A DNA stretch of 64,000 nt from Flavobacteriaceae bacterium (GCA_947491985.1 CANLLR010000005.1:1-64000); one strand, 5' to 3'. Shown: positions 52,714 to 61,948, counted from the first letter of the stretch. The notes: generated by a model from the sequence alone, not told the origin. Translations and numbers: made by a program.

Positions 52714-53796
52714 TTATTCAAAATATTTTTTCAATAACAATTGTGCTGCAGCAAAAGGTGATAGCTCATCATTTACCACAGCCATTTTATTTTTTTCTAA
52801 AAGTTGTATAATTTCTGGATGGTTATAAAAATGCGATTGCAACTGCTCGTTAATCGTTTCCATCATCCAAAACTGATTTTGATCTTTGCGTTTATCGTCA
52901 AAATAGTGATTCTCTTTAGCCAATTTTACATAGTCAGTAATGGTTCTCCAAACCCCATCGATGCCTTCTTTGGTAATCGAACTACAAGTGGAAGCCGTCG
53001 GAATCCAACCCGATTTTTTTGCAGGAAATAAATGCAACGCTCGATTGAATTCGGCTTTGGCTAACTTTGCTTTGTTAATATTATCGCCATCGGCTTTGTT
53101 GATCACTATTGCATCCGCCATTTCCATAATGCCGCGTTTGATGCCTTGTAATTCGTCACCAGCTCCCGAAATCTTAAGTAATAAAAAGAAATCAACCATA
53201 CTGTGCACTGCCGTTTCACTTTGTCCAACACCAACGGTTTCAATAATAATCGTGTCAAAACCAGCCGCTTCACAAAGTAATATGGTTTCTCGTGTTTTTC
53301 GTGCCACGCCACCTAACGTTTCTCCTGAAGCACTCGGTCGGATGTAAGCGTTGGTATCTTTCACTAATTCTTCCATCCTTGTTTTATCTCCCAAAATACT
53401 TCCGTGCGATATCGTGCTGCTCGGATCAACAGCCAAAACGGCGACTTTTTTTCCTATCAAAGTCAAATGTTTTCCAAACGCTTCAATAAAAGTACTTTTT
53501 CCAACGCCAGGAACACCAGTTATTCCGATGCGTATCGATTGATTTGCCTTTGGTAAACACCCTTGAATAATTGTATTGGCTTTTTCTAAATGAGTTGTAT
53601 TCGTGCTTTCAACAAGTGTAATCGCCCGACTCAAAGCTGTAATATCACCTTTCAAAATGCCCTCAATTAATACCGTTGCTGCAGGTTGTTTTCGGCGCAT
53701 TTGCTGAATTGTTTCTACTGATGTTACACTCAATACTTGTGGAGGTTCGATACCTACTTTTTCTGTTAAAGCAGATTTTTTACTGGGTTGTTTCAA
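52714..53796 (-). CDS. meaB: Methylmalonyl-CoA mutase-associated GTPase MeaB
   Basis: A 360-residue G3E GTPase of the ArgK/MeaB family: Walker A GITGVPGVGKSTF, VAVLAVDPSSTISHGSILGDKTRM, the Walker B ETVGVGQSE and VINKADGDN (NKxD base-specific). It protects and reloads methylmalonyl-CoA mutase, a B12 enzyme. The mutase subunits are not in the window; a cobalamin adenosyltransferase lies at 61.2 kb. The start at 53796 is followed by a lysine- and glutamate-rich N-terminus typical of the family. Confidence 0.93.
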   Translation of the reverse strand: MKQPSKKSALTEKVGIEPPQVLSVTSVETIQQMRRKQPAATVLIEGILKGDITALSRAITLVESTNTTHLEKANTIIQGCLPKANQSIRIGITGVPGVGKSTFIEAFGKHLTLIGKKVAVLAVDPSSTISHGSILGDKTRMEELVKDTNAYIRPSASGETLGGVARKTRETILLCEAAGFDTIIIETVGVGQSETAVHSMVDFFLLLKISGAGDELQGIKRGIMEMADAIVINKADGDNINKAKLAKAEFNRALHLFPAKKSGWIPTASTCSSITKEGIDGVWRTITDYVKLAKENHYFDDKRKDQNQFWMMETINEQLQSHFYNHPEIIQLLEKNKMAVVNDELSPFAAAQLLLKKYFE

Positions 53797-53968
53797 GTTG
53801 CGAATCTTTATAATTACAAACTTACATAAAAATTGTTACACAGAGTCATACAGAAATTGCACAGAGGTTGACAAAGATTTTACAAAGACGTAAAGTATTT
53901 TTACACATCTGTGCTAATCTGTTACATCTGCGGTAAAATAATCCCATTGCTAACTTTGCGATAAAACT

Positions 53969-53999
53969 TTGTTCCTTTGAGGTTAAAAAAGTAACTTTG
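53969..53999 (+). promoter_or_regulatory. Promoter of the Fsr-like MFS gene
   Basis: TTG at 53969-53971 and TAACTTTG at 53992-53999, separated by 20 bp, match the consensus. The GTG start lies 20 bp after the box. Confidence 0.6.
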
Positions 54000-54018
54000 C
54001 ACAACAAAAATCACAATT

Positions 54019-55239
54019 GTGGCATCAGAAAAATTGACTTCAGACAACGACCAACTCCTTCATAAAACGGTTTTCTCTATTCTTTTTTCCATCAGTTTTG
54101 CCCATTTAATCAACGATTTGATTCAGGCGTTGATTCCGTCTATCTATCCCATTTTAAAAGAAAGTTATAATTTCTCTTTCACGCAAATTGGTTTGATTAC
54201 GTTTGCTTTTCAATTGTCAGCCTCAATTTTTCAGCCTTTTGTAGGCTATTACACTGATAAACATCCAAAGCCTTTTTCACAAATTTACGGTATGTTGTTT
54301 TCCATGTTTGGTATCGTATCGATTGCTTTTGCCAACAATTTTTATTGGATTATTGCTTCGGTAATGCTAATCGGAATTGGTTCTTCCATCTTTCACCCAG
54401 AAGCATCACGAATCTCCAATCTGGCTTCGGGCGGAAAACGCGGTTTGGCACAATCTATTTTTCAAGTAGGCGGTAACTTTGGTACGGCACTTGGACCTTT
54501 ATTAGTCGCACTTATCGTCGTTCCGAACTCACAAAAATACTTGTTGTGGTTTGTCATTGTGGCGTTTATCGGATTGGCGATTTTAAGCAAAATTGCTTTT
54601 TGGTACCGCGATCATCTCATTCTTAAAAAAAACAAACCACTTGCGTTCATCGATTTTCATGAACTTTCGAAGCGTAAAGTACAAATCGCCATTGGTATCT
54701 TATTGGTAGTTATTTTTTCTAAGTTTTTTTACTCGGCTAGTTTGTCTACCTATTACACTTTTTATCTTATGGATAAGTTTCAACTTTCCATACAACAGGC
54801 ACAATACCATTTGTTTATGTTTTTGTTTGCTGCGGCCGTAGGAACTATTTTGGGAGGCCCTTTAGGTGATAAATTCGGACGAAAATATGTGATTTGGTTT
54901 TCGGTTTTTGGAGTCACTCCTTTTGCTTTATTGCTTCCGTATTTGAATTTATTTTGGACCGATGTGTTCATTGTTATCATTGGGTTAATTATGTCGTCAG
55001 CATTTCCAGCTATCATCGTTTATGCACAAGAATTATTACCAAAAAAATTGGGTATGGTATCCGGACTTTTCTATGGCTTTGGGTTTGCGATGGGGGCTTT
55101 TGGTTCGGCTTTGTTAGGAATTCTTGCCGATCATACTTCGATTGGTTTTGTATACCATGTCTGTGCTTATCTACCCATAATTGGGGTGATCTGTTATTTC
55201 CTTCCCAACTTGAAGAAAGATAAAGTGAAGGTTCAGTAG
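54019..55239 (+). CDS. MFS transporter (fosmidomycin-resistance type)
   Basis: A 406-residue protein with twelve predicted membrane helices. The family pattern is FAHLINDLIQALIPSIYPILKESYNFSFTQIG, GYYTDKHPKPF and IFHPEASRISNLASGGKRGLAQSIFQVGGNFGTALGPLL, which is the Fsr/YfnC-like branch of MFS. It should export small toxic compounds. The start is GTG at 54019, giving MASEKLTSDND. Confidence 0.82.
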   Translation: MASEKLTSDNDQLLHKTVFSILFSISFAHLINDLIQALIPSIYPILKESYNFSFTQIGLITFAFQLSASIFQPFVGYYTDKHPKPFSQIYGMLFSMFGIVSIAFANNFYWIIASVMLIGIGSSIFHPEASRISNLASGGKRGLAQSIFQVGGNFGTALGPLLVALIVVPNSQKYLLWFVIVAFIGLAILSKIAFWYRDHLILKKNKPLAFIDFHELSKRKVQIAIGILLVVIFSKFFYSASLSTYYTFYLMDKFQLSIQQAQYHLFMFLFAAAVGTILGGPLGDKFGRKYVIWFSVFGVTPFALLLPYLNLFWTDVFIVIIGLIMSSAFPAIIVYAQELLPKKLGMVSGLFYGFGFAMGAFGSALLGILADHTSIGFVYHVCAYLPIIGVICYFLPNLKKDKVKVQ

Positions 55240-55244
55240 CGAAA

Positions 55245-55343
55245 TCCCGAATCGTCGCGATTGGGCTATTTTTGTTATCCTTGTTCTCGCTTTTCGCTTT
55301 TGTATGACAACCGCATCAATCAGTCCCGAAGCTCCGGGATAGT
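55245..55343. repeat. Structured intergenic region, possible diverged repeat copy
   Basis: Contains TTATCCTTGTTC and the palindrome CCCGAAGCTCCGGG. It shares parts (TTATCC, CGCTTTT) with the hairpin repeat family, but the match is loose. Confidence 0.35.
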
Positions 55344-55477
55344 TAGATTTTGTCTTTTGTAAAATCATTTTTTCATAAGAAATCTCTGTGTATCTCTGTG
55401 CCATTCTTCGTGTATCTCTGTGTAATTATTTTGCTAATCGCTCCAAAATAACTATTTTTACTCATCAATCCAAACAC

Positions 55478-56881
55478 ATGCAAATCACACCCGAATTACA
55501 TCAAAAATTAACCGATTTACTTGGCGCAGCATACGTTTTTACCGACGAGGAAACACGCAATCATTACGGTCACGACGAAACGGAGGATTATGTTTTTCCG
55601 CCAAGCGTTGTACTAAAACCAGCCAATGCTTTTGAAATTTCAGAGATTTTGAAATTGGCAAACGAATATAAAATACCGGTCACACCCATCGGAGCCAGAA
55701 CGGGTTTGAGTGGTGGTGCTTTGTGTATTTATAAAGGCATCGGACTTTCATTAGAACGCCTCAATTCTATTATTGAAATCGATGAACAAAACCTTCAAGT
55801 TACCACTGAGCCTGGAGTGATCACTCAAGTATTGCGCGAAGCCGTAGACGAAAAGGGATTGTTCTATCCGGTTGATCCGAGCAGTCAAGGCAGTTGTTGG
55901 ATAGGTGGGAATGTTGCCGAAAATGCGGGTGGAGCACGAGCTTTGAAATATGGCGTTACTAAAGATTATGTACTCAATTTGGAAGTCGTTTTGCCTACTG
56001 GTGATATTATTTGGACTGGAGCCAATACACTTAAGAACTCTACAGGTTATAATTTAACCCAACTAATGGTAGGAAGTGAAGGTACGTTGGGCATCATCAC
56101 TAAAGTTGTTTTGAAACTGTTACCACGAAATTCGCATAATGTATTATTGTTAGTGCCTTTTTACAAAGCAAGTCAAGCGTGCGAAGCGGTATCTGCCATT
56201 TTTAGAGCTGGAATTACGCCGAGTGCCTTAGAGTTTATGGAACGCGATGCTATTGATTGGACCTGCCGTTATGTTGATGGAATAAGTGTTGTGATAAAAG
56301 ACGGAGTTGAAGCGCATTTGCTTATTGAAGTCGATGGTAATTATCCTGAAATTTTGCTTTTAGAAGCTGAAAAAATACTCTCTGTAGTCGAACAATTCCA
56401 AATTGATGACGTATTATTCGCCGATACAGTTGATGAAAAAAATGCCCTGTGGAAAATGCGAAGAGCAGTTGGCGAAGCGGTAAAATCGAATTCGGTATAC
56501 AAAGAGGAAGATACGGTGGTGCCGCGATATGAATTACCTACATTGTTGGCTGGGATAAAATCGATTGGGGATAAATACGGATTCAAATCGGTGTGCTACG
56601 GTCACGCTGGTGATGGTAACTTGCACGTTAATATTATCAAATCAGATATGAGTGATGACAATTGGCAAACGCAAGTCCCAGTTGGAATTCGTGAAATTTT
56701 CGAATTGACGGTTTCGTTAAAAGGCACGCTTTCTGGTGAACACGGTATTGGTTACGTACAAAAAAACTACATGGATATTGCTTTTTCAAAAACCCATTTG
56801 GAGTTGATGGAGCGCATAAAATTTGTATTTGACCCTAACAATGTTTTGAATCCAGGGAAGATTTTTCCTGATGCTATGTAA
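55478..56881 (+). CDS. FAD-linked oxidase (glycolate oxidase GlcD / lactate dehydrogenase-like)
   Basis: With the ATG at 55478 the protein has 467 residues. The N-terminal PCMH FAD domain has PVTPIGARTGLSGGA and PSSQGSCWIGGNVAENAGGARALKYG; the C-terminal domain has CYGHAGDGNLHVNI and GEHGIGYVQKNYM, the substrate-site and FAD-binding loop. Family members oxidise D-lactate or glycolate and pass electrons to quinone or flavoprotein partners. No glcE or glcF gene is next to it. The upstream part of the open frame has no family similarity. Confidence 0.88.
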   Translation: MQITPELHQKLTDLLGAAYVFTDEETRNHYGHDETEDYVFPPSVVLKPANAFEISEILKLANEYKIPVTPIGARTGLSGGALCIYKGIGLSLERLNSIIEIDEQNLQVTTEPGVITQVLREAVDEKGLFYPVDPSSQGSCWIGGNVAENAGGARALKYGVTKDYVLNLEVVLPTGDIIWTGANTLKNSTGYNLTQLMVGSEGTLGIITKVVLKLLPRNSHNVLLLVPFYKASQACEAVSAIFRAGITPSALEFMERDAIDWTCRYVDGISVVIKDGVEAHLLIEVDGNYPEILLLEAEKILSVVEQFQIDDVLFADTVDEKNALWKMRRAVGEAVKSNSVYKEEDTVVPRYELPTLLAGIKSIGDKYGFKSVCYGHAGDGNLHVNIIKSDMSDDNWQTQVPVGIREIFELTVSLKGTLSGEHGIGYVQKNYMDIAFSKTHLELMERIKFVFDPNNVLNPGKIFPDAM

Positions 56882-56903
56882 TTAATAATAGCTACACTAC
56901 GTT

Positions 56904-56960
56904 TTTCCCGCGCAGGTGGGAATCTAAGTACTAAAAATAGACTCCCACCTGCGCGGGAAA
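56904..56960. repeat. 18-bp perfect inverted repeat around TTCCCGCGCAGGTGGGA
   Basis: TTTCCCGCGCAGGTGGGA (56904-56921) is the exact inverse of 56943-56960, with a 21-bp spacer. Each arm is itself a small TTCCC...GGGAA hairpin, in the style of the dRS3-type ATTCCC-N8-GGGAAT repeats of other bacteria. Confidence 0.75.
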
Positions 56961-56986
56961 GACGCAATACCACATAGAAAAAAATA

Positions 56987-57012
56987 ATCCTCAAGGTTTA
57001 AAACTTGAGGAT
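56987..57012. terminator. Bidirectional terminator after GlcD-like gene
   Basis: ATCCTCAAG pairs perfectly with CTTGAGGAT around an 8-nt loop, followed by a T-run. Confidence 0.8.
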
Positions 57013-57017
57013 TTTTT

Positions 57018-57128
57018 TTAGTCTCTTTTCGGAGTATTTTTTTTATCTCTTTTTTCAGCCTTCTTTTCCTTTGCAGTTTTTAGGGGCTCTTTTTTTACCG
57101 TTTTTTTTGCGTCTTGACTTTTTGCCAT
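57018..57128 (-). CDS. Small Lys-rich protein
   Basis: A 36-residue protein beginning MAKSQDAKKTVKK, with about half of its residues Lys, Glu or Arg, and a TAA stop at 57018-57020. It follows a leader with a T-rich stretch and is closed by a clean terminator on the far side. Such small basic proteins are common in flavobacteria near ribosome-linked genes. Function is unknown. Confidence 0.55.
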   Translation of the reverse strand: MAKSQDAKKTVKKEPLKTAKEKKAEKRDKKNTPKRD

Positions 57129-57203
57129 GATGGTTGTTTTTAATAGTTAACTTTCTTTTTAACTATAGTAAAGATAGAAAATTAAATTAGAAGTTTTTTT
57201 AAA

Positions 57204-57240
57204 AATAAAAAAATCCCCAATTGTTTTACAATTGAGGTAT
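57204..57240 (-). terminator. Terminator of secA
   Basis: CCCCAATTG and CAATTGAGG-type arms (57207-57237) pair with one mismatch. On the minus strand a T-run follows. Confidence 0.7.
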
Positions 57241-57291
57241 ATTTTTTTTGTGAATTCAGATGAATACTTTCAACTAAATATGAAGCGCTTT

Positions 57292-60200
57292 TTATTCATT
57301 CACCAAAACCCATTCGCCACTCGCAATAATGCTTTCGGCTTTTTTGTATTTCATACTTTCGGTTTTACCGCTCATTACATGTTTAACGGTTACCGTATCG
57401 TTACGGTTTATTTTTGGCATTTCACGTACTATTGTTTCAGTAACTTGACGTTGTTGCGTTTGACCCACCTCGCGATTGGCTTCCTCGCTGCTTTGAATTT
57501 CGTCACGCGATTCGGTATAATTTTCCTTTTGACGGACTTGTTTTGCCTCTTGAATGTTGTTGTTTTGTTGTGGTAAATCGCCTTTAAACAAGAACGAAAT
57601 CACTTCTTTATTCACACCATCTAACATGGCTCTAAACAATTTAAAGGCTTCAAATTTGTAAATAAGCAACGGGTCTTTTTGTTCGTGAACCGCTAATTGC
57701 ACCGATTGTTTCAATTCGTCCATTTTGCGCAAATGCTTTTTCCAAGCTTCATCGACTATAGCTAAAGTGATGTTTTTTTCAAAATCGGAAACCAATTGTT
57801 TTCCATTACTTTCAAAGGCTTTTTTCAAATTGGTTACCACATTGAGTGATTTTATTCCGTCAGAAAAAGGTACGATAATGCGTTCAAATTTATTGCCTTC
57901 TTTTTGATATACATCAGCTACAATTGGAAACGCTTCGCGAGCACTTCTTTCTGTTTTTTCGGTATAATACACCAAAGCTGCTTTGTACACTTTTCCGGTA
58001 AGTTCCATTTCAGAAAGTTTATCAAACTCGCTAGCAGTTACTGGTGATGTGATAGAAAAATAACGAATCAATTCGAATTCAAAATTCTTAAAATCGTTAG
58101 ATCCTTTATTTTCACCCACAATTACCTCGCAGGTGTCATACATCATGTTGGCGATATCGAGTTTCAAACGTTCTCCGTGCAGTGCATGGCGACGACGTTT
58201 GTAAACTACTTCACGTTGCGCGTTCATTACGTCATCGTATTCTAACAATCGTTTACGCGTACCAAAGTTATTTTCTTCGACTTTTTTCTGCGCTCTTTCT
58301 ATCGATTTGGTCATCATCGAATGCTGAATCACTTCCCCTTCTTTCAATCCCATTCGGTCCATGATTTTAGCCACTCTATCCGAACCAAACAATCGCATCA
58401 AGTTATCTTCTAACGACACATAGAATTGCGAACTTCCAGGATCTCCTTGACGACCTGCGCGACCACGCAACTGACGGTCAACACGACGTGAATCGTGACG
58501 TTCAGTACCAATAATTGCTAATCCACCAGCCGCTTTCACTTCTGGAGATAATTTGATATCGGTTCCACGACCTGCCATATTGGTAGCGATGGTTACCACG
58601 CCCGATTTTCCGGCTTCTTCTACAATTTGAGCTTCTTGCTTGTGCATTTTAGCATTCAAAACGTTGTGCGCAACACCTCTAATTTTAAGCATTCGACTTA
58701 ATAATTCAGAGATTTCTACCGAAGTGGTACCAATTAAAACAGGTCTTCCTGCTTGGGATAATTGGGTTACATCTTCAATAACCGCATTGAATTTTTCACG
58801 TACCGAACGGTAAATCAAATCTTCTTTATCTACTCTTGACATTGGACGGTTCGTTGGAATTTCAACAACATCCAATTTGTAAATTTGCCAAAGTTCGCCT
58901 GCTTCAGTCACGGCTGTTCCAGTCATACCCGCCAACTTGCTGTACATTCTGAAGTAGTTTTGAAGTGTAATGGTGGCAAAGGTTTGTGTTGCCGCTTCAA
59001 TGGTTACTTGTTCTTTGGCTTCAATCGCTTGGTGCAATCCGTCAGAATAACGACGACCGTCCATGATACGACCAGTTTGTTCATCAACAATCAAAATTTT
59101 ATTGTCCATGATAACGTATTCTACATCTTTTTCAAAAAGGGTATAGGCTTTTAAAAGTTGTGTAAGCGTGTGAATTCGTTCGCTTTTTACACCGAAATCT
59201 TGGAACAATTTTTCTTTTGCTTCGGCTTCGGCATCTTTTTCCAAGTTTTGTTTTTCGATAGCCGCGATTTCGGTCCCAATATCTGGAAGGATAAAGAAAT
59301 TTTCGTCGGTGTCTTGCGATAAGAATTTGATTCCGTTATCGGTCAATTCTACTTGATTGTTCTTTTCTTCAATGACAAAATACATCGCTTGATCCACTTC
59401 TGGCATTTTGCGGTTGTTGTCTTGCATGTATTCGTTTTCGGTTTTTTGCAAAAGTGCTTTTACACCTTCTTCACTTAAAAACTTGATTAACGCTTTGTTT
59501 TTTGGTAACGAACGGTAGGCACGTAACAATTGAAATCCACCGTCTTTCGTGTTGCCTTCTTTGATTAATTTTTTTGCTTCTGCCAAGAAACCATTCGCCA
59601 ATTGACGTTGCAAATTGAATAAGTTTTCTACTTTAGGCTTCAATTCGGTGAATTCGTGACGGTCGCCATCCGGAACCGGACCAGAAATAATCAGCGGTGT
59701 TCTGGCATCGTCAATCAAAACCGAATCGACCTCATCGACGATGGCAAAATTGTGCTTGCGTTGTACCAAATCTTCTGGAGCATGCGCCATGTTATCTCTA
59801 AGGTAATCGAAACCAAATTCGTTGTTCGTTCCGTAGGTAATATCGGCTTCGTAGGCTTTTCTACGCGCATCTGAATTGGGTTGGTGGTTGTCGATACAAT
59901 CAACAGTCAATCCGTGGAATTCAAATAAAGGCGCTTTCCAAGTACTATCACGTTTGGCCAAATAATCATTCACGGTTACCAAATGCACTCCATTTCCGGT
60001 TAAGGCATTCAAATAGAGTGGAAGAGTAGCTACTAAGGTTTTTCCTTCTCCTGTTTGCATTTCCGAAATTTTACCTTCGTGAAGCACTATACCACCAATT
60101 AATTGTACATCGTAATGCACCATGTCCCAAGTGATTTGTTTTCCGGCAGCATTCCAAGAATTTGACCAAGTAGACGTATCACCATCTAAAGTGATATATG

Positions 60201-60633
60201 GTTTTGTAGACGATAATTCGCGGTCTTTTGGAGTTGCTGTAACAGTAATTGAAGTATTCTCTTTAAAACGTTTGGCAGTTTCTTTAATCACAGCAAAAGC
60301 TTCAGGAAGAATTTCTTTTAAAACTTTTTCAGATATTTCGTAGGCTTCTTTTTCAAGGGCATCAATAGCGTTGTAGATGTCTTCTCTTTGATCGATATCT
60401 TCTGTAGCTTCTGCTTCTGCTTTTTTAGTTGCGATTTCTGCATCTTGTGCCGCACGAGCTTGTTTTATTTTTTCTTTAAAAGCAGCAGTTTTGGCCCGCA
60501 ATTCATCGTGTGAAATGGAGCTTAACGTAGGCTCAATAGCTTTTATTTTCGTAATATAATGTTGGGTAGCTTGAACGTCTTTTTGCGACTTATCGCCTAC
60601 AAAAGCTTTGATAATGCTATTAATAAAACTCAT
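57292..60633 (-). CDS. secA: Preprotein translocase ATPase SecA
   Basis: With the ATG at 60633 the protein has 1113 residues (E. coli SecA has 901). Walker A is MQTGEGKTLVATLPLYLNALTG, motif II is VDEVDSVLIDDARTPLI and further SecA motifs are GTNNEFGFDYLRDN, GRIMDGRRYSDGLHQAIEAKE, ATNMAGRGTDI and DRQLRGRAGRQGDPG. Two segments account for the extra length: an acidic, Lys-rich insert around residues 320-520 and a C-terminal extension. It drives protein export through SecYEG. The C-terminus ends SGEWVLVNE and has no zinc-binding CxCx8CH tail. Confidence 0.95.
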   Translation of the reverse strand: MSFINSIIKAFVGDKSQKDVQATQHYITKIKAIEPTLSSISHDELRAKTAAFKEKIKQARAAQDAEIATKKAEAEATEDIDQREDIYNAIDALEKEAYEISEKVLKEILPEAFAVIKETAKRFKENTSITVTATPKDRELSSTKPYITLDGDTSTWSNSWNAAGKQITWDMVHYDVQLIGGIVLHEGKISEMQTGEGKTLVATLPLYLNALTGNGVHLVTVNDYLAKRDSTWKAPLFEFHGLTVDCIDNHQPNSDARRKAYEADITYGTNNEFGFDYLRDNMAHAPEDLVQRKHNFAIVDEVDSVLIDDARTPLIISGPVPDGDRHEFTELKPKVENLFNLQRQLANGFLAEAKKLIKEGNTKDGGFQLLRAYRSLPKNKALIKFLSEEGVKALLQKTENEYMQDNNRKMPEVDQAMYFVIEEKNNQVELTDNGIKFLSQDTDENFFILPDIGTEIAAIEKQNLEKDAEAEAKEKLFQDFGVKSERIHTLTQLLKAYTLFEKDVEYVIMDNKILIVDEQTGRIMDGRRYSDGLHQAIEAKEQVTIEAATQTFATITLQNYFRMYSKLAGMTGTAVTEAGELWQIYKLDVVEIPTNRPMSRVDKEDLIYRSVREKFNAVIEDVTQLSQAGRPVLIGTTSVEISELLSRMLKIRGVAHNVLNAKMHKQEAQIVEEAGKSGVVTIATNMAGRGTDIKLSPEVKAAGGLAIIGTERHDSRRVDRQLRGRAGRQGDPGSSQFYVSLEDNLMRLFGSDRVAKIMDRMGLKEGEVIQHSMMTKSIERAQKKVEENNFGTRKRLLEYDDVMNAQREVVYKRRRHALHGERLKLDIANMMYDTCEVIVGENKGSNDFKNFEFELIRYFSITSPVTASEFDKLSEMELTGKVYKAALVYYTEKTERSAREAFPIVADVYQKEGNKFERIIVPFSDGIKSLNVVTNLKKAFESNGKQLVSDFEKNITLAIVDEAWKKHLRKMDELKQSVQLAVHEQKDPLLIYKFEAFKLFRAMLDGVNKEVISFLFKGDLPQQNNNIQEAKQVRQKENYTESRDEIQSSEEANREVGQTQQRQVTETIVREMPKINRNDTVTVKHVMSGKTESMKYKKAESIIASGEWVLVNE

Positions 60634-60673
60634 AATGGTTTTTAATTTAAAGGTGTGCAAATTTAAACAAAAA

Positions 60674-60695
60674 AAAAGCCCCTAAGGAGACTTTC
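60674..60695 (-). terminator. Terminator of the DUF2795 gene
   Basis: An imperfect hairpin (AAAG...CTCC with GGGG...CTTT, including G-T pairs and one bulge) followed by a T-run on the minus strand. Confidence 0.55.
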
Positions 60696-60720
60696 TTTCT
60701 TTGTAATTGTTTATTTCTTG

Positions 60721-60942
60721 TTAATATTCATCCTCGTTCCAAAGATAATCTTCGTCGGTTGGATAATCTGGCCATATTTCTTCCATTGATTCGTATATTT
60801 CGCCTTCATCTTCAATTGATTGAAGATTTTCTACCACTTCTAACGGAGCTCCTGCTCTGATAGCGTAGTCAATAAGCTCATCTTTGGTTGCTGGCCATGG
60901 TGCATCGCTTAAATAAGATGCTAATTCTAATGTCCAATACAT
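60721..60942 (-). CDS. DUF2795 family protein
   Basis: A 73-residue acidic protein with the DUF2795 pattern ELASYLSDAPWPATKDELIDYAIRAGAPLEVVENLQSI and an acidic C-terminal tail (EEIWPDYPTDEDYLWNEDEY). Its C-terminus is very Asp/Glu/Tyr rich. The family is small and of unknown function. It lies next to secA, on the same strand. Confidence 0.82.
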   Translation of the reverse strand: MYWTLELASYLSDAPWPATKDELIDYAIRAGAPLEVVENLQSIEDEGEIYESMEEIWPDYPTDEDYLWNEDEY

Positions 60943-61175
60943 CTGCTTCGATTTTATAATTTATGCAAAAATAAATTTATTACTGAAAAAGTCAAGTAAA
61001 AAATGATTTATTTTATAGTTAAAGTTAAGAACGTCTTTATTAGTATTCAGTTTTCAGTGTTCAGTATTCAGTTTTATATTGTTTGTAAAACATAAATTTT
61101 CTAAAAATGAACTCTGAAAAAGCAGTATTTGATACGTTACGTTTTTACTGGCGACTGATCACTGCCAACTGATCA

Positions 61176-61745
61176 CTATTTCCTCGGAATCCATTTTACT
61201 TCGTCTGCGTTCAGGTCTAAAGTCAACTTCCGTGCCAAGACAAAAAGGTAGTCAGAAAGTCGGTTGAGGTACTTAATAACCATTTCGTCTGTTGGCTCTA
61301 TGTCATTTAAATGTACTGCTAAACGTTCGGCACGTCGACACACACAGCGTGCAATATGACAATATGACACAGTAGTATGACCACCAGGCAAAACAAAGTG
61401 GGTCATCGGAGGCAATTGGGTTTCCATGGTATCGATTTCATTTTCTAAAAATAGAATATCGCTTTCCTGAATGCCTAGGTTTTGCAAGCGTTTTTCGCCA
61501 TTTTTGAGGGTTTCTTTTTCGGGAGGCGTGGCAAGTATGGCGCCGACGGTAAATAGGCGGTCTTGGACTTCGATCAAAACGTTTTTATACAAAACGTTTA
61601 TTTCTTGGTCGCGAATGAGTCCGATGTGCGAATTTAATTCATCTACCGTACCGTAACTTTCAATGCGAATGTGGTGTTTAGAAACGCGTGTGCCTCCGAA
61701 AAGTGCGGTAGTTCCGGTGTCGCCGGTTTTGGTGTATACTTTCAT
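61176..61745 (-). CDS. Cob(I)alamin adenosyltransferase (PduO type)
   Basis: With the ATG at 61745 the protein has 189 residues, begins MKVYTKTGDTGTTALFGG (the ATP-binding P-loop-like motif of PduO/MMAB) and contains FVLPGGHTTVSYCHIARCVCRRAERL and YLNRLSDYLFVLARKL. It makes adenosylcobalamin, the cofactor of methylmalonyl-CoA mutase, and fits the MeaB gene at 52.7 kb. The open frame extends 62 codons further upstream through a dispersed repeat and intergenic sequence, and that part is not family sequence. Confidence 0.93.
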   Translation of the reverse strand: MKVYTKTGDTGTTALFGGTRVSKHHIRIESYGTVDELNSHIGLIRDQEINVLYKNVLIEVQDRLFTVGAILATPPEKETLKNGEKRLQNLGIQESDILFLENEIDTMETQLPPMTHFVLPGGHTTVSYCHIARCVCRRAERLAVHLNDIEPTDEMVIKYLNRLSDYLFVLARKLTLDLNADEVKWIPRK

Positions 61746-61844
61746 GCAAATTTTATATTTTAGATTTTTAGATTTTAGATTCGCATCTAACTCCATAAAT
61801 TGAATTTGATTTTCAAAGGTAACAAAAATTAGAATGGATTGTTG

Positions 61845-61914
61845 TCTAGCCCTGATGGAGCGGTTATCCTTTGTGAAGTATGAACAAAGATAATAGTGAC
61901 AGCAGGAATAACGC
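61845..61914 (+). repeat. Dispersed hairpin repeat, copy E
   Basis: Begins TCTAGCCCTGATGGAGCGG, with TTATC-C-TTTGT (61864-61874) pairing with ACAAA-GATAA (61884-61893), again with an unpaired C. It ends GCAGGAATAACGC. The outer arms match those of copies A-D. Confidence 0.7.
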
Positions 61915-61948
61915 TCACTGATAAAGCCCAAGCCTTTTGCTACAAATT

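Noticed and set aside
53820..53940. Repeats of CACAGA/ATCTGTG-type text looking like a CRISPR fragment
   Set aside because: Units are irregular in spacing and length; such text is common intergenic filler in these genomes and no cas gene is near.
61086..61170. Short plus-strand frame starting ATGAACTCTGAAAAAGC
   Set aside because: Only 21 codons, ending in repeat-like ACTGATCACTGCCAACTG filler; no support as a gene.
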